Notes: a model not told the origin generated them from the letters alone. Positions 1 to 9,554 are shown, counted from the first letter of the stretch. The stretch is 61,361 bases of DNA from Veillonella absiana (GCF_032970905.1 NZ_JAWJZA010000014.1), one strand, 5' to 3'. Numbers and translations are program-made.

Positions 1-110
1 GCATAATAGATCCGTGTGTGACTTAGTTTCTCTAGCTCCGACAGGCTAGAAAACTCACTGCCATTGTCTGTCGTAATGCTGAGGAACACTCGGCTGAAAC
101 AGCCGCGGAA
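1..110 (-). pseudogene. IS30-family transposase fragment
   Basis: Read on the minus strand, this stretch encodes a piece of the DDE catalytic core of an IS30-like transposase, recognisable by the motif ITTDNGSEF followed by SELEKL and a trailing IYYA. The piece runs off the left edge toward its C terminus. Its upstream (N-terminal) side is cut at about 110, where a VirB6-like reading frame begins, so it cannot encode a working transposase. A TTG-started frame on the plus strand runs through it into the VirB6 remnant, but its first residues are not VirB6-like. It could be a real broken insertion sequence or an assembly join. Confidence 0.7.
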
Positions 111-702
111 CATTCCATCCTTTATGTTTTTTAAATGGATTTTTAAGACCTTTGTGGCTGTGTTGATTCTCACAAATACTTTTAATATCATCATGGGGAT
201 TTTTGATATGTCACAGCATGTTGTATCAAATGCCGCAGGTGTAATCATCACAGATACCAATATCGACATAACCACAGTAATAGCCAACATGGAGGAAAGT
301 CTTAAAGAAATGGAACTCGGCCCTCTTTTAGGCTTGTGGTTACAAAGCACTCTAATAGGTTTCACCATGACCGCACTATCTATTTGCATTTTTGTCATCA
401 TCTACGGAAGAATGATAGAGATCTATTTAATGACCTCAATGGCTGCAATCCCCCTTGCAACAATGGTAAATCGTGAATGGGGCAGCATGGGTCAGAACTA
501 TTTAAGAGCCATGCTCGCCCTTGGCTTTCAGGCGTTCCTAATCATGGTGTGCGTAGGTATTTATGCCGTACTTGTACAGTCCATTTCCACCGATGGCGAT
601 ATTATCAAGGCAGTGTGGACTTGTGTTGGCTACACAGTACTACTCTGCTTTACCCTATTTAAGACAAGTTCAATGGCAAAAAGCCTGTTTAATGCCCACT
701 AA
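111..702 (+). CDS. VirB6/TrbL-like conjugation membrane protein, 5'-truncated
   Basis: Polytopic inner-membrane component of the type IV secretion channel, of the CD1112/VirB6-like family in Tn1549-type elements. The recognisable part begins near FMFFKWIFKT and has hydrophobic segments around the first 20 residues, again at LIGFTMTALSICIFVIIYG and over the C-terminal third. The family-typical NREWGSMGQNYLRA and LFKTSSMAKS motifs are present. Family members usually carry roughly 80-100 more N-terminal residues; here these are replaced by a transposase fragment. No proper start is visible, so it is probably non-functional. PrgI follows after 18 bases. Confidence 0.7.
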
Positions 703-720
703 GGGACGAAAGGAGCTTTT

Positions 721-1134
721 ATGGCTTATGTATCCGTACCAAAAGATTTAAGCACCGTTAAAACAAAGGTTGTCTTAAATCTAACCAAACGACAGCTTAT
801 CTGCTTTTCTGCCGCACTTGCAGTGGGATTGCCCATATTTTTCCTCACAAAGGACAGTGTTGGCACAAGTGCATCATCTCTATTGATGATTTTTTCCATG
901 CTACCTCTATTCATGTTTGCCATTTACGAAAAACATGGGCAGCCACTGGAGGTTATCCTAAGACACTATATTGAGGTGCGTTTCTTAAACCCCAAGCAGC
1001 GCCCCTATAAAACCGACAATTTCTATGCTGTTCTAATGAGGCAAGACAAATTGGACAAGGAGGTACAACACATTGTTGAACAAAGAAAAACAATCTCGCC
1101 TAAAGCTAACAAAGGCAGAACGGCAGAAAATTAA
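721..1134 (+). CDS. PrgI-family conjugation protein
   Basis: Small membrane protein of the Gram-positive mating channel, always found just before VirB4 in these elements. It has the typical N terminus (VPKDLSTVKTKVVLNLTKRQ), two hydrophobic segments at about residues 27-46 and 50-68, and a basic soluble tail. An AAAGGAG site sits about five bases before the ATG. Its last 62 bases overlap the start of the VirB4 gene, so the two are likely translationally coupled. The length of 137 residues is normal for the family. Confidence 0.88.
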   Translation: MAYVSVPKDLSTVKTKVVLNLTKRQLICFSAALAVGLPIFFLTKDSVGTSASSLLMIFSMLPLFMFAIYEKHGQPLEVILRHYIEVRFLNPKQRPYKTDNFYAVLMRQDKLDKEVQHIVEQRKTISPKANKGRTAEN

Positions 1135-3472
1135 CGCTGCCATTTTGATGGCAAGAAACAGAAACAAGAAGGAGAAAACCGCACAAGACTCTATCCCATT
1201 TCAAAAAATGTACCCCGATGGCATCTGCCGTGTGACGGATAAGCTTTACACCAAGACCATTCGTTTTCAGGACATCAACTATCAGCTTGCCCAAAATGAG
1301 GACAAGACCGCTATTTTTGAGAGCTGGTGTGATTTCCTCAATTACTTTGACAGTTCCATTCACTTTCAGCTCTCTTTCCTCAATATGACTGCCAATGCCA
1401 ATGACTATGAAAGCAGCGTTACCATCAATCCACAACAGGACGATTTTGACAGTATCCGTAGTGAATACTCAGAAATGCTGCAAAGTCAGCTTTCTAAGGG
1501 GAATAATGGCTTGATGAAAACCAAGTATTTAACCTTTGGCATAGAAGCTGATAGCGTTAAAATCGCAAAACCAAGACTGGAGCGAATTGAAAATGACCTG
1601 TGGAACGCCTTTAAGAGGCTTGGTGCATCTGTAGACTCCCTCGATGGAAAAGAAAGACTGAGGCTCTGTCACAATATCCTGAGAATGGACGGTAATGAAA
1701 CCTTTCATTTTGACTGGAAATGGCTTGTGCCTTCCGGACTATCAGTAAAGGACTTTATCGCACCTTCCTCTTTTGAGTTTCGTGAGGGCAGAATATTTAA
1801 AACAGGTGCTAAATTTGGGGCGGTATCCTTTTTACAGATACTTGCCCCCGAACTGAATGACCGCATTTTAGCAGACTTTCTCGATTTAGAAAGCAATCTC
1901 CTTGTAACCATGCACATTCAATCAGTAGACCAAACTAAAGCAATCAAAACCATTAAACGCAAGATTACTGATTTGGATAAGATGAAGATTGAGGAACAGA
2001 AAAAAGCTGTCCGCAGTGGCTATGATATGGATATTATCCCCTCCGACCTCGCCACTTATGGTGGTGAGGCGAAAAAACTCCTTGCGGATTTGCAGAGCCG
2101 AAATGAAAGAATGTTCCTTGTGACCTTCCTTTTGATGAACACGGCTGATACCAAACAGCAACTTGAAAACATTGTGTTTCAAGCATCAGGCATCGCCCAA
2201 AAGCATAATTGTACATTGGTAAGGCTTGATTACCAGCAAGAGCAAGGATTTATGTCCTCTCTCCCACTTGGCTTAAATCAGACTGTTATTCAGCGGAGCT
2301 TAACCACATCTTCAACAGCGATTTTCGTTCCCTTTACTACGCAAGAGCTATTCCAGTCAGGCGGCGAGGCTCTTTACTATGGACTGAACTCTCTTTCCAA
2401 TAACCTCATCATGGTAGACCGCAAAAAGCTCAAAAATCCCAACGGCTTGATTTTGGGAACACCGGGCAGCGGAAAGAGTTTTTCTGCCAAACGTGAGATT
2501 ACCAACATCTTTCTCATTACTACAGATGACATCATTATCTGCGATCCAGAGGCAGAATATTTCCCTCTCGTTAATCGTCTTAACGGTCAGGTGGTGAAAA
2601 TTTCACCAACGAGCACCGACTTTGTAAACCCGATGGATATCAACTTAAATTACAGTGAGGATGAAAGTCCATTATCCTTGAAATCCGACTTTATTCTCTC
2701 CCTTTGCGAGTTGATTGTTGGAGGGAAAGAAGGCCTGATGCCTGTTGAAAAAAGTATCATAGACCGCTGTGTTCGTCTCATTTATGCTGATTACCTTTCT
2801 GACCCTGTGCCTGAAAAAATGCCAATTTTAGAGGACTTGTATAATGCCCTTAAACAACAGGATGAAAACGAGGCACAGCATGTCAGGGCAGCTCTTGAAA
2901 TCTATGTTACAGGCTCACTCAATGTATTCAACCACCGCACCAATGTGGACATTACAAACCGACTTGTCTGCTTTGATATTAAAGAGCTTGGCAAGCAGCT
3001 TAAAAAGCTAGGTATGCTCGTAGTACAAGATCAAGTTTGGAACAGGGTAACGGTAAATCGTGCAGAAAAACGCTCCACACGCTACTATATAGATGAGTTT
3101 CACTTACTCTTAAAAGAGGAACAGACTGCCGCCTATTCTGTGGAGATCTGGAAACGCTTTCGTAAATGGGGCGGCATCCCAACAGGAATAACACAGAACG
3201 TGAAAGACCTTCTTTCCTCTCGTGAAGTGGAGAATATCTTTGAAAACTCCGACTTTGTATATATGCTCAATCAGGCATCAGGTGATAGACAAATCCTTGC
3301 AAAGCAGCTGAATATTTCGCCACATCAACTTTCCTATGTAACCCATTCGGGTGAGGGCGAGGGGCTTCTCTTTTATGGCAACGTTATTCTACCTTTTGCA
3401 GATAAATTTCCGAAGGATACTGAACTGTACCGAATTATGACTACCAAGCCAACTGAAACAGAAAAAGCATAG
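1073..3472 (+). CDS. VirB4-like conjugation ATPase
   Basis: Cytoplasmic AAA+ ATPase that powers assembly and transport in the type IV secretion channel. The Walker A motif GTPGSGKS lies at about residues 462-469 and a Walker B-like YYIDEFHLLL at about 670. The segment ITQNVKDLL after it is also family-typical. The start is taken as TTG because AGGAGG lies nine bases upstream inside prgI, which overlaps this gene. At 799 residues it is full length. A strong terminator immediately follows, closing this transcription unit. Confidence 0.92.
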   Translation: MLNKEKQSRLKLTKAERQKINAAILMARNRNKKEKTAQDSIPFQKMYPDGICRVTDKLYTKTIRFQDINYQLAQNEDKTAIFESWCDFLNYFDSSIHFQLSFLNMTANANDYESSVTINPQQDDFDSIRSEYSEMLQSQLSKGNNGLMKTKYLTFGIEADSVKIAKPRLERIENDLWNAFKRLGASVDSLDGKERLRLCHNILRMDGNETFHFDWKWLVPSGLSVKDFIAPSSFEFREGRIFKTGAKFGAVSFLQILAPELNDRILADFLDLESNLLVTMHIQSVDQTKAIKTIKRKITDLDKMKIEEQKKAVRSGYDMDIIPSDLATYGGEAKKLLADLQSRNERMFLVTFLLMNTADTKQQLENIVFQASGIAQKHNCTLVRLDYQQEQGFMSSLPLGLNQTVIQRSLTTSSTAIFVPFTTQELFQSGGEALYYGLNSLSNNLIMVDRKKLKNPNGLILGTPGSGKSFSAKREITNIFLITTDDIIICDPEAEYFPLVNRLNGQVVKISPTSTDFVNPMDINLNYSEDESPLSLKSDFILSLCELIVGGKEGLMPVEKSIIDRCVRLIYADYLSDPVPEKMPILEDLYNALKQQDENEAQHVRAALEIYVTGSLNVFNHRTNVDITNRLVCFDIKELGKQLKKLGMLVVQDQVWNRVTVNRAEKRSTRYYIDEFHLLLKEEQTAAYSVEIWKRFRKWGGIPTGITQNVKDLLSSREVENIFENSDFVYMLNQASGDRQILAKQLNISPHQLSYVTHSGEGEGLLFYGNVILPFADKFPKDTELYRIMTTKPTETEKA

Positions 3473-3480
3473 GTAAAAGG

Positions 3481-3516
3481 CAACAAGGGGACAATCTATC
3501 CCCCTGTTGTTTTTCA
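3481..3516 (+). terminator. Rho-independent terminator after virB4
   Basis: Arms CAACAaGGGG and CCCCTGTTG flank the loop acaatctat and are followed by TTTT. It separates the VirB6-PrgI-VirB4 unit from the dinD insertion, which has its own promoter. Confidence 0.75.
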
Positions 3517-3521
3517 AAAGC

Positions 3522-3560
3522 TTTTTTCCCATTTTACAATGTGGGAAAAAATGATATAAT
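3522..3560 (+). promoter_or_regulatory. dinD promoter overlapped by a palindrome
   Basis: TTTACA (3533-3538) and TATAAT (3555-3560), 16 bases apart, form a good sigma-A promoter just before dinD. A 10-bp inverted repeat, TTTTTTCCCA and TGGGAAAAAA (3522-3531 and 3542-3551), encloses the -35 box, so it may be a repressor operator. It does not resemble the Gram-positive LexA box. Confidence 0.6.
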
Positions 3561-3572
3561 GAGCGGAAGGCG

Positions 3573-4439
3573 GTGAGAAAATTGGCAACACTAATTGCAG
3601 CAGAATATAAACAATTTGAAGATATAAAGCACACTGATAAAAACGGCATTGAGTTTTGGTATGCCCGTGAGCTTGCCAGTGTCCTTGATTACACCCAATG
3701 GCGTAATTTCACAAAGGTAATTGATAAATCGATGTTGTCCTGCCAGAACAGTGGTTTTGAGTGTGCAGACCATTTTGTTGAGATCAGCAAAATGGTAGCG
3801 ATGCCAAACAGGGCAAGCAAAAAAATCAACGATTTGGAATTGTCACGCTATGCCTGCTATTTGATTGTACAGAACGGCGATCCACGCAAAGAGCCTATCG
3901 CTCTCGGTCAAACCTATTTTGCTATACAGACCCGAAGACAGGAAATAGCGGATCGTTTTAATGAGCTTGACGAGGACAATAAACGCCTTGTTATACGTGG
4001 TGAGGTCACAAGTTGGAACGCTATGCTAGTGGATGCGGCACATAAAGCGGGCATCACAGATCAATTGGAATATGCTCAGTTTCAAAATGCAGGCTATATG
4101 GGATTGTATGGCGGCTTGACTGCCGCAGATATTCACAGACGAAAAAAACTCAAAACAAGTGAAAAAATCCTCGACCATATGGGCAGTGAAGAACTCGGTG
4201 CAAACCTATTCCGCATTACGCAGACCGAAGCAAAGCTCCGCCGTGAACAACCGAAAGGACTAGAAACGGCAAGTGGCATCCATTACCAAGTCGGACAGAC
4301 TGTCCGTGAAGCTATAGCAAAAAACGAGGGTACAATGCCAGAGGATTTACCTACTCCCGAAAAGAGCATTGCCGAAATTGGCAAAGAGCAACTTAAAAAA
4401 CTGAAAGAAAAAAAAGAACCGCCTATGCTTGATGAATAG
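3573..4439 (+). CDS. dinD: DNA damage-inducible protein D (DinD)-like
   Basis: DinD-type protein of 288 residues with the BRO-N-like first part (FWYARELASVLDYTQWRNF), the invariant-looking SRYACYLIVQNGDPRKEPIALGQ region and the C-terminal LGANLFRITQTEAKLR. In E. coli DinD inhibits RecA filaments and is SOS-induced; here no LexA box is seen. The start is GTG with a GCGGAAGGCG-like site. It has its own promoter and a terminator on each side, so it looks like cargo dropped into the transfer operon. It may modulate host recombination or SOS after conjugative entry (inference). Confidence 0.85.
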   Translation: MRKLATLIAAEYKQFEDIKHTDKNGIEFWYARELASVLDYTQWRNFTKVIDKSMLSCQNSGFECADHFVEISKMVAMPNRASKKINDLELSRYACYLIVQNGDPRKEPIALGQTYFAIQTRRQEIADRFNELDEDNKRLVIRGEVTSWNAMLVDAAHKAGITDQLEYAQFQNAGYMGLYGGLTAADIHRRKKLKTSEKILDHMGSEELGANLFRITQTEAKLRREQPKGLETASGIHYQVGQTVREAIAKNEGTMPEDLPTPEKSIAEIGKEQLKKLKEKKEPPMLDE

Positions 4440-4491
4440 GCAGTTTGAACGTCTTGCTGAGGTCAGCAAAACGTTAGCATATCGTGCGTTT

Positions 4492-4522
4492 AAGCCGCTT
4501 GTAGCGATACAGGCGGCTTTTT
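4492..4522 (+). terminator. Terminator after dinD
   Basis: AAGCCGC (4492-4498) and GCGGCTT (4513-4519) form a stem followed by a T-run, ending the dinD unit about 55 bases after its stop. Confidence 0.65.
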
Positions 4523-4543
4523 GCGTGGAAGGAGGATCATTAG

Positions 4544-6340
4544 TTGAGCCAAAAGAGACAAAAGCCTTTCCGTCCTGTTGGGAAGGTATCTCGCCTTGCC
4601 TTTACGGAAGAAGAACGTGCTGTCCCCACCCTAGAAAAGTCACTTAAAAAAGCAGAAAAAGCAGCTGACAAACTAGAAAAATCACAGGAGAGAATCCCTA
4701 AAAAGAAAGTCATTGTCCCAGAACGTGTTGTAAATACCAGCACAGGTAAAAGTAAGGTGCATTTGAACTTTGAAGAAATCGACAAACCAAAGCCTCCCAC
4801 CAAGCTTACACATGGCATCAAGTCCATTCCTCAAAAGAAGCTACTCTCTCAGGTTCATAAAGAAATTAGAAAAGATGAACATGATAACGTGGGCTTAGAA
4901 GCAGCACATAAAACCGAGGAAAGTGCCGAATTTGTGGCAAGTAGTATGCAAAGAGCCTATCGCAGCCACAAGCTTAAGCCTTACCTACAGCTTGCAAAAG
5001 CAGAAAAAAATACGGTAAATGCAGAGATCAACTACCTATACAACAAGAATATAAAAAACAACCCACAGCTCTCCTCCAATCCGCTTTCAAGATGGCAACA
5101 AAAGCGAATGATTAAAAAGGAATACCTCGCTGCAAGGTACGGCAAAGGAGCAAAGACCTCACACCAGACTGCTGCCAATACCAAAAAAGCTGTTACTACA
5201 GTGGCAGATACAACCGATAAACTGATGCAGTTTATTGTCAGTCACCGAAAAGGTTTTTTTATGTTCCTTGCTATTGCCACTGTTATCATCGTTCTAATGA
5301 GTACAATTTCTTCTTGCTCTCTCATGCTTGAGGGTGGCTTGAATAGCATTATCGGAACTTCCTACACCTCAGAGGATGCAGATATTATCGCCACCGATAA
5401 CAACTACACTGCCTTTGAAAATACCTTGCAACAACGAATTGACAACATTGAAAGTGAGTATCCCGATTATGATGAGTACCGCTATGACCTTGATACCATC
5501 GGGCATAACCCCCATGAGCTTGCAGCTTACTTAACTTCACTGTTCCAGACCTACAAGCCAAGCGAGGTGCAGGTCGAGTTGCAGCGTGTCTTTGATTTGC
5601 AGTATAAGCTGACCTTAACCCCAGTGGTGGAGGTACGCTACCGAACCGAAACAAGGACGGATACATGGACTGATGATGATGGAAATACCCACAGAGATAC
5701 GTATACCGTGGAAGTCCCTTATAATTACTACATTTTAAATGTAAAACTTGATAATTTCTCAGTCACTTCCATCGCAAACAAGCTACTAAATATTGAACAG
5801 CTTGAAATGTATAGTATCTACCTCGAAACAAGGGGCAATAAGCCATTTATCTTTGGTGGTGGTACAAACAACTCTGCTCCTTCTACCGATTTAAGCGGTG
5901 TAAAATTTGAAAATGGAACACGAGAAGGCAATCAAAATATTGTGAACATCGCAAAAGATCAAGTTGGAAATGAAGGTGGTCAACCTTACTGGTCATGGTA
6001 TGGCTTTAACAGCCGTGTAGAATGGTGCGCCTGCTTTGTATCGTGGTGCTTAAATCAAGCAGGATACAGTGAACCAAAGTTTGCCGCCTGCCAATCTCAG
6101 GGTATTCCTTGGTTTCGTAATAATGGGCAGTGGGCAAACGGTAATTACAAGGATTTAGCTCCCGGCGATGTGATTTTCTTTGATTGGGAAGGCGACGGCA
6201 GTGCAGACCATGTAGGTATCGTCATTGGTACCGACGGCCAGCGAGTTTATACAGTAGAAGGCAACAGCGGCGATTCCTGCCGCATAAGAGATTATGATAT
6301 AAACAGCAATGTCATTATGGGATATGGACTAATGAATTGA
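4544..6340 (+). CDS. VirB1-like membrane-anchored CHAP/NlpC peptidoglycan hydrolase
   Basis: CD1108-type protein of Tn1549-like elements that opens the cell wall for the mating channel. The first 230 residues are highly charged and cytoplasmic. A transmembrane helix lies at about 238-262. An extracytoplasmic domain follows, and a C-terminal CHAP-type cysteine peptidase has its likely nucleophile in WCACFVSWC (about residue 495) and its histidine in DHVGIVIG (about 555). The start is TTG with GGAGGA about eight bases upstream; it resumes the conjugation genes after dinD. The 598-residue length is typical. The stop sits just before the DUF4315 gene. Confidence 0.88.
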   Translation: MSQKRQKPFRPVGKVSRLAFTEEERAVPTLEKSLKKAEKAADKLEKSQERIPKKKVIVPERVVNTSTGKSKVHLNFEEIDKPKPPTKLTHGIKSIPQKKLLSQVHKEIRKDEHDNVGLEAAHKTEESAEFVASSMQRAYRSHKLKPYLQLAKAEKNTVNAEINYLYNKNIKNNPQLSSNPLSRWQQKRMIKKEYLAARYGKGAKTSHQTAANTKKAVTTVADTTDKLMQFIVSHRKGFFMFLAIATVIIVLMSTISSCSLMLEGGLNSIIGTSYTSEDADIIATDNNYTAFENTLQQRIDNIESEYPDYDEYRYDLDTIGHNPHELAAYLTSLFQTYKPSEVQVELQRVFDLQYKLTLTPVVEVRYRTETRTDTWTDDDGNTHRDTYTVEVPYNYYILNVKLDNFSVTSIANKLLNIEQLEMYSIYLETRGNKPFIFGGGTNNSAPSTDLSGVKFENGTREGNQNIVNIAKDQVGNEGGQPYWSWYGFNSRVEWCACFVSWCLNQAGYSEPKFAACQSQGIPWFRNNGQWANGNYKDLAPGDVIFFDWEGDGSADHVGIVIGTDGQRVYTVEGNSGDSCRIRDYDINSNVIMGYGLMN

Positions 6341-6351
6341 AAGGAGACGCT

Positions 6352-6567
6352 ATGAATACTAAGCTAAGCAAACTTCAAATGGAGATAGACAAGATCAAGC
6401 TAAAAATTACTGAGCATCAATCTAAGCTTCGTGAGCTGGAACAACAAAAAACCGAAATTGAGAATACGGAAATTGTAGAGCTTGTGCGTAGTCTGAAGAT
6501 GAATACCAGCGAGCTTTCCAGCTTCCTAAAGGCGTATCGTGAAAAAAGCGATGCGCCTATTTTATAG
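6352..6567 (+). CDS. DUF4315 family small coiled-coil protein
   Basis: A 71-residue, highly charged, helical protein with the DUF4315 signature region MNTKLSKLQMEIDK and VRSLKMNTSELSSFLKAY. The family is restricted to Tn1549-like conjugative elements, where it lies between the VirB1-like hydrolase and DUF4366. AAAGGAG precedes the ATG by about five bases. No enzymatic motif is visible; its role in transfer is unknown. Confidence 0.82.
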   Translation: MNTKLSKLQMEIDKIKLKITEHQSKLRELEQQKTEIENTEIVELVRSLKMNTSELSSFLKAYREKSDAPIL

Positions 6568-6592
6568 CCAACTACACAGGAGGATAATGAAC

Positions 6593-7303
6593 ATGAAAAA
6601 AATTAAAACATGGCTTTTTACCATGCTTGCAGTAATGATGTGTCTTTGCGTATTCCCCACCACTGCTTTTGCAAACGGTGGTGAGAATAGCGAGGCTACA
6701 TCTCCCGTAGTAACTGATAAACCTACTCCCGTAACTGTTCCTTTAACTCCTGACGGAAACCTGACCCTTGTGGATGATATTAAGGGCGAAGAGTCCAAGG
6801 ATAAACAGTTTGTAACGCTACAATCCAAAAATGGCAACTACTTTTACTTAGTCATTGACCGTTCAGGCGATAAGGAAAATGTATATTTCCTAAACCTAGT
6901 AGACGAAGCCGACTTAATGGCACTCATTGAAGACAAAGACAAAAAGTCAGAGGCGCCCAAGATATGCAATTGTAGTGAGAAATGCGAGGCAGGCCATGTT
7001 AAAAACGATTGCACTGTCTGTATGAGTGACCTAAATCAATGTGCCGGCAAGGTAACAGCTCCTATTGAGACAACACCTGAGAAAAAGAGCAACACAGGCA
7101 ATCTACTCCTAATTTTGATCTTTGCAGGCGGTTTGGGTGTTGGCGTATTTTACTTTTTCAAGGCACTTAAGAACAAACCAAAAACCAAGGGTAATACTGA
7201 CCCGCTTGATTATGACTATGATGAGGACGAGGACGAGAACAATCCCGTCGAGGAAGAATACGAAACTGAAGACAATACGGAAAGTGAGGATGATGCAAAG
7301 TGA
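6593..7303 (+). CDS. DUF4366 family surface protein
   Basis: CD1107-type cell-surface protein of conjugative elements. It has an N-terminal signal peptide (KKIKTWLFTMLAVMMCLCVFP, then TAFA), an extracytoplasmic domain with YFYLVIDRSG and a cysteine-rich patch (ICNCSEKCEAGH...DCTVC), a membrane helix (LLLILIFAGGLGVGVFYFF), and a very acidic cytoplasmic tail. The start at 6593 fits the AGGAGG at 6578-6583 better than the ATG two codons earlier. It is probably a surface component of the mating apparatus (inference). The stop overlaps the next frame's GTG. Confidence 0.85.
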   Translation: MKKIKTWLFTMLAVMMCLCVFPTTAFANGGENSEATSPVVTDKPTPVTVPLTPDGNLTLVDDIKGEESKDKQFVTLQSKNGNYFYLVIDRSGDKENVYFLNLVDEADLMALIEDKDKKSEAPKICNCSEKCEAGHVKNDCTVCMSDLNQCAGKVTAPIETTPEKKSNTGNLLLILIFAGGLGVGVFYFFKALKNKPKTKGNTDPLDYDYDEDEDENNPVEEEYETEDNTESEDDAK

Positions 7304-7482
7304 GCCTATTTATTAACAACGACAATAAGAAAATTGCGAAACAAAATCCATGTTATGGGCAGGGACAAAAATCACCTGCCACTACTGCCACTACGACTGT
7401 AAAGCATCCAAAAAAAGAGGATAAGTCACAGCACTACCGTGGCATTATATTCCTTCAAAAGGAAAGGAAAACAGGCGAATGA
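7300..7482 (+). CDS. Small basic protein between DUF4366 and topB
   Basis: A 60-residue basic, threonine-rich protein of no recognised family. It starts at a GTG that overlaps the DUF4366 stop (GTGA) and ends in an ATGA overlap with topB, so it fills the gap exactly and would be translationally coupled on both sides. That arrangement is the main support; composition alone is weak. It could be just a read-through frame. Confidence 0.4.
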   Translation: MSLFINNDNKKIAKQNPCYGQGQKSPATTATTTVKHPKKEDKSQHYRGIIFLQKERKTGE

Positions 7483-9554
7483 ATTTAGTTATAGCAGAAA
7501 AGCCATCAGTAGCACAAAGCATTGCTGCTGTTGTCGGTGCAAATAAAAGACAAGACGGATATATTGAGGGCGGCGGCTTTATCGTATCGTGGTGCATAGG
7601 GCATTTGGTTGAGCTTGCCACCGCCGATACCTATGAGTCACGTTACGCAAAGTGGGAATATTCCGATTTACCTATCCTTCCACAAAACTGGCAATACAGC
7701 ATTTCTAAGGGCAAGGAAAAACAGATGAAAGTATTACAAGAGCTGGCAAATCGAAAGGATGTGACCGTTATCACATCCGCTACCGATGCAGGGCGTGAAG
7801 GAGAGCTGATTTTCCGCTTGGTGTACGAAAAAATTAGCTGTAAAAAACCTGTGAAACGCTTGTGGATTTCATCTATGGAGGAAAGTGCCATTGCAGAAGG
7901 CTTCCAAAACCTCCGTGACAACAAGTATTACGATAATCTCTATCACTCTGCACTGTGCAGGGCGAAAGCAGATTGGATTGTGGGAATCAACGCCACAAGA
8001 CTGTTTTCAGTTCTCTATGGGCAAACCTTGAACGTGGGCAGAGTCATGTCACCAATCCTTGCCATGATTGTGGAGCGTGAAACAGCTATCTCAGTATTTA
8101 AGTCGGAGCCGTTTTACACGGTACAACTTGATTGTGGCGGTTTCACGCTCTCCAGTGAAAAGCTCCAAGACATGCAGGCGGCAAAAACCTTGTGCCAAAC
8201 ATGTGATGGTCAGAGCATTACCCTTTATAGTGTGGAAAGCAAAGAAAAATCCGAAAATCCACCCAAGCTCTATGACCTTACCACCCTGCAAAGAGAATCA
8301 AATAGGCAGCTCGGCTTTACCGCTGAACAGACCCTTTCTTACACTCAAAGCCTCTATGAGAAAAAGCTCGTAACCTACCCCCGTACTGATAGCCGATACC
8401 TGACTTCGGATATGTCAGCAAACACCCCTGCTGTGGTAAAAGCCGCCGCAGGCTTTTTTATGCCCCAAGGCACAGAGCTTTCTATTTCTATGGAGCAAGT
8501 GACCGATAACAGCAAGGTATCCGACCACCATGCCATTATCCCCACGATGAACGTACAAGGCTGTGACATTGCTTCCTTACCCTTTGGGGAACGTGAAGTT
8601 TTACAGCTTATTGTCCTGCGTTTGGTGTGTGCTGTGGGCGAGAGCTGCCGTTATGGAGAAACTGTTGTAAAGGCGAATGTAGGCGGTGCAGAGTTTACTG
8701 CCAAGGGCAAAACAATCCTTGCAGATGGCTTTCGTGGCATTGAAAAGCTCTACCTCACCAATAAAAAAGAAGCGCCGCAGGAAGATAAAGAAAAGGCACT
8801 TCCGAAAATCCACCAGGGCGATAGTTTTACCTCAAAAGCGACTGTAAAGGAGGGCAAGACCACTCCACCCAAACATTATACGGAAGATACCATTCTTGCA
8901 GCAATGGAAAATGCCAACAACGCACTGGAGGACAACGACCGTAAGGGTATTGGCACTCCTGCCACTCGTGCAGGGATTTTGGAAAAGCTCATTAAAACTG
9001 AATTATTGGAGCGTAAAGGCGATAAAAAGGCGAAGTACCTTTTGCCTACTATAAAGGGAATTTCTCTGATTACTGTATTGCCAGAAACAATCCAATCTTC
9101 ACAGCTTACTGCCGAATGGGAGGAAAAGCTAAAGCTGATCGAGCGTGGAGATCTCTCTCCCGTCAGCTTTTTGCAGGATATTTCTGAAATGACCGTGAGT
9201 CTTGTCAAAACCTATGAGGTAATCAAGGGGGCTAATGTCCTATTCCCGTCCGCTCAGGAAACTTTAGGCAAATGTCCTCGCTGTGGCAATGATGTAGTTG
9301 AAAATAAGAAAGGCTTTTGTTGCCTGGACAAGACCTGCGGCTTTGCCCTTTGGAAAGATAACAAGTTTTTTACTGCAAAGAAAAAAAGCCTTACCAAAGC
9401 CGTTGCAACAGAGCTATTGAAAAACGGCAAAGTAAAGCTCACAGGCTGTTATTCAGAAAAGACCGGTAAGAGCTATGATGCGGTTGTTTCGCTTGATGAT
9501 ACAGGCGGTAAATATGTGAATTTCACGATGGAGTTTGAGGTGAGGAAGAAATAG
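7479..9554 (+). CDS. topB: DNA topoisomerase III
   Basis: Type IA topoisomerase that resolves single-strand DNA crossings, commonly carried by conjugative elements to handle transferred strands. The TOPRIM domain has AEKPSVA near residue 7 and DAGREGEL near 103. The active-site tyrosine lies in LVTYPRTDSRYL (about residue 301). A C-terminal zinc finger (CPRCGN...CCLDKTCGF) lies near 599-620. At 691 residues it is full length. The start overlaps the preceding small frame by four bases. Confidence 0.95.
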   Translation: MNLVIAEKPSVAQSIAAVVGANKRQDGYIEGGGFIVSWCIGHLVELATADTYESRYAKWEYSDLPILPQNWQYSISKGKEKQMKVLQELANRKDVTVITSATDAGREGELIFRLVYEKISCKKPVKRLWISSMEESAIAEGFQNLRDNKYYDNLYHSALCRAKADWIVGINATRLFSVLYGQTLNVGRVMSPILAMIVERETAISVFKSEPFYTVQLDCGGFTLSSEKLQDMQAAKTLCQTCDGQSITLYSVESKEKSENPPKLYDLTTLQRESNRQLGFTAEQTLSYTQSLYEKKLVTYPRTDSRYLTSDMSANTPAVVKAAAGFFMPQGTELSISMEQVTDNSKVSDHHAIIPTMNVQGCDIASLPFGEREVLQLIVLRLVCAVGESCRYGETVVKANVGGAEFTAKGKTILADGFRGIEKLYLTNKKEAPQEDKEKALPKIHQGDSFTSKATVKEGKTTPPKHYTEDTILAAMENANNALEDNDRKGIGTPATRAGILEKLIKTELLERKGDKKAKYLLPTIKGISLITVLPETIQSSQLTAEWEEKLKLIERGDLSPVSFLQDISEMTVSLVKTYEVIKGANVLFPSAQETLGKCPRCGNDVVENKKGFCCLDKTCGFALWKDNKFFTAKKKSLTKAVATELLKNGKVKLTGCYSEKTGKSYDAVVSLDDTGGKYVNFTMEFEVRKK

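Noticed and set aside
64..110. N-terminal codons of a TTG-started frame leading into VirB6
   Set aside because: These bases belong to the antisense of an IS30 transposase; the residues do not resemble VirB6 N termini.
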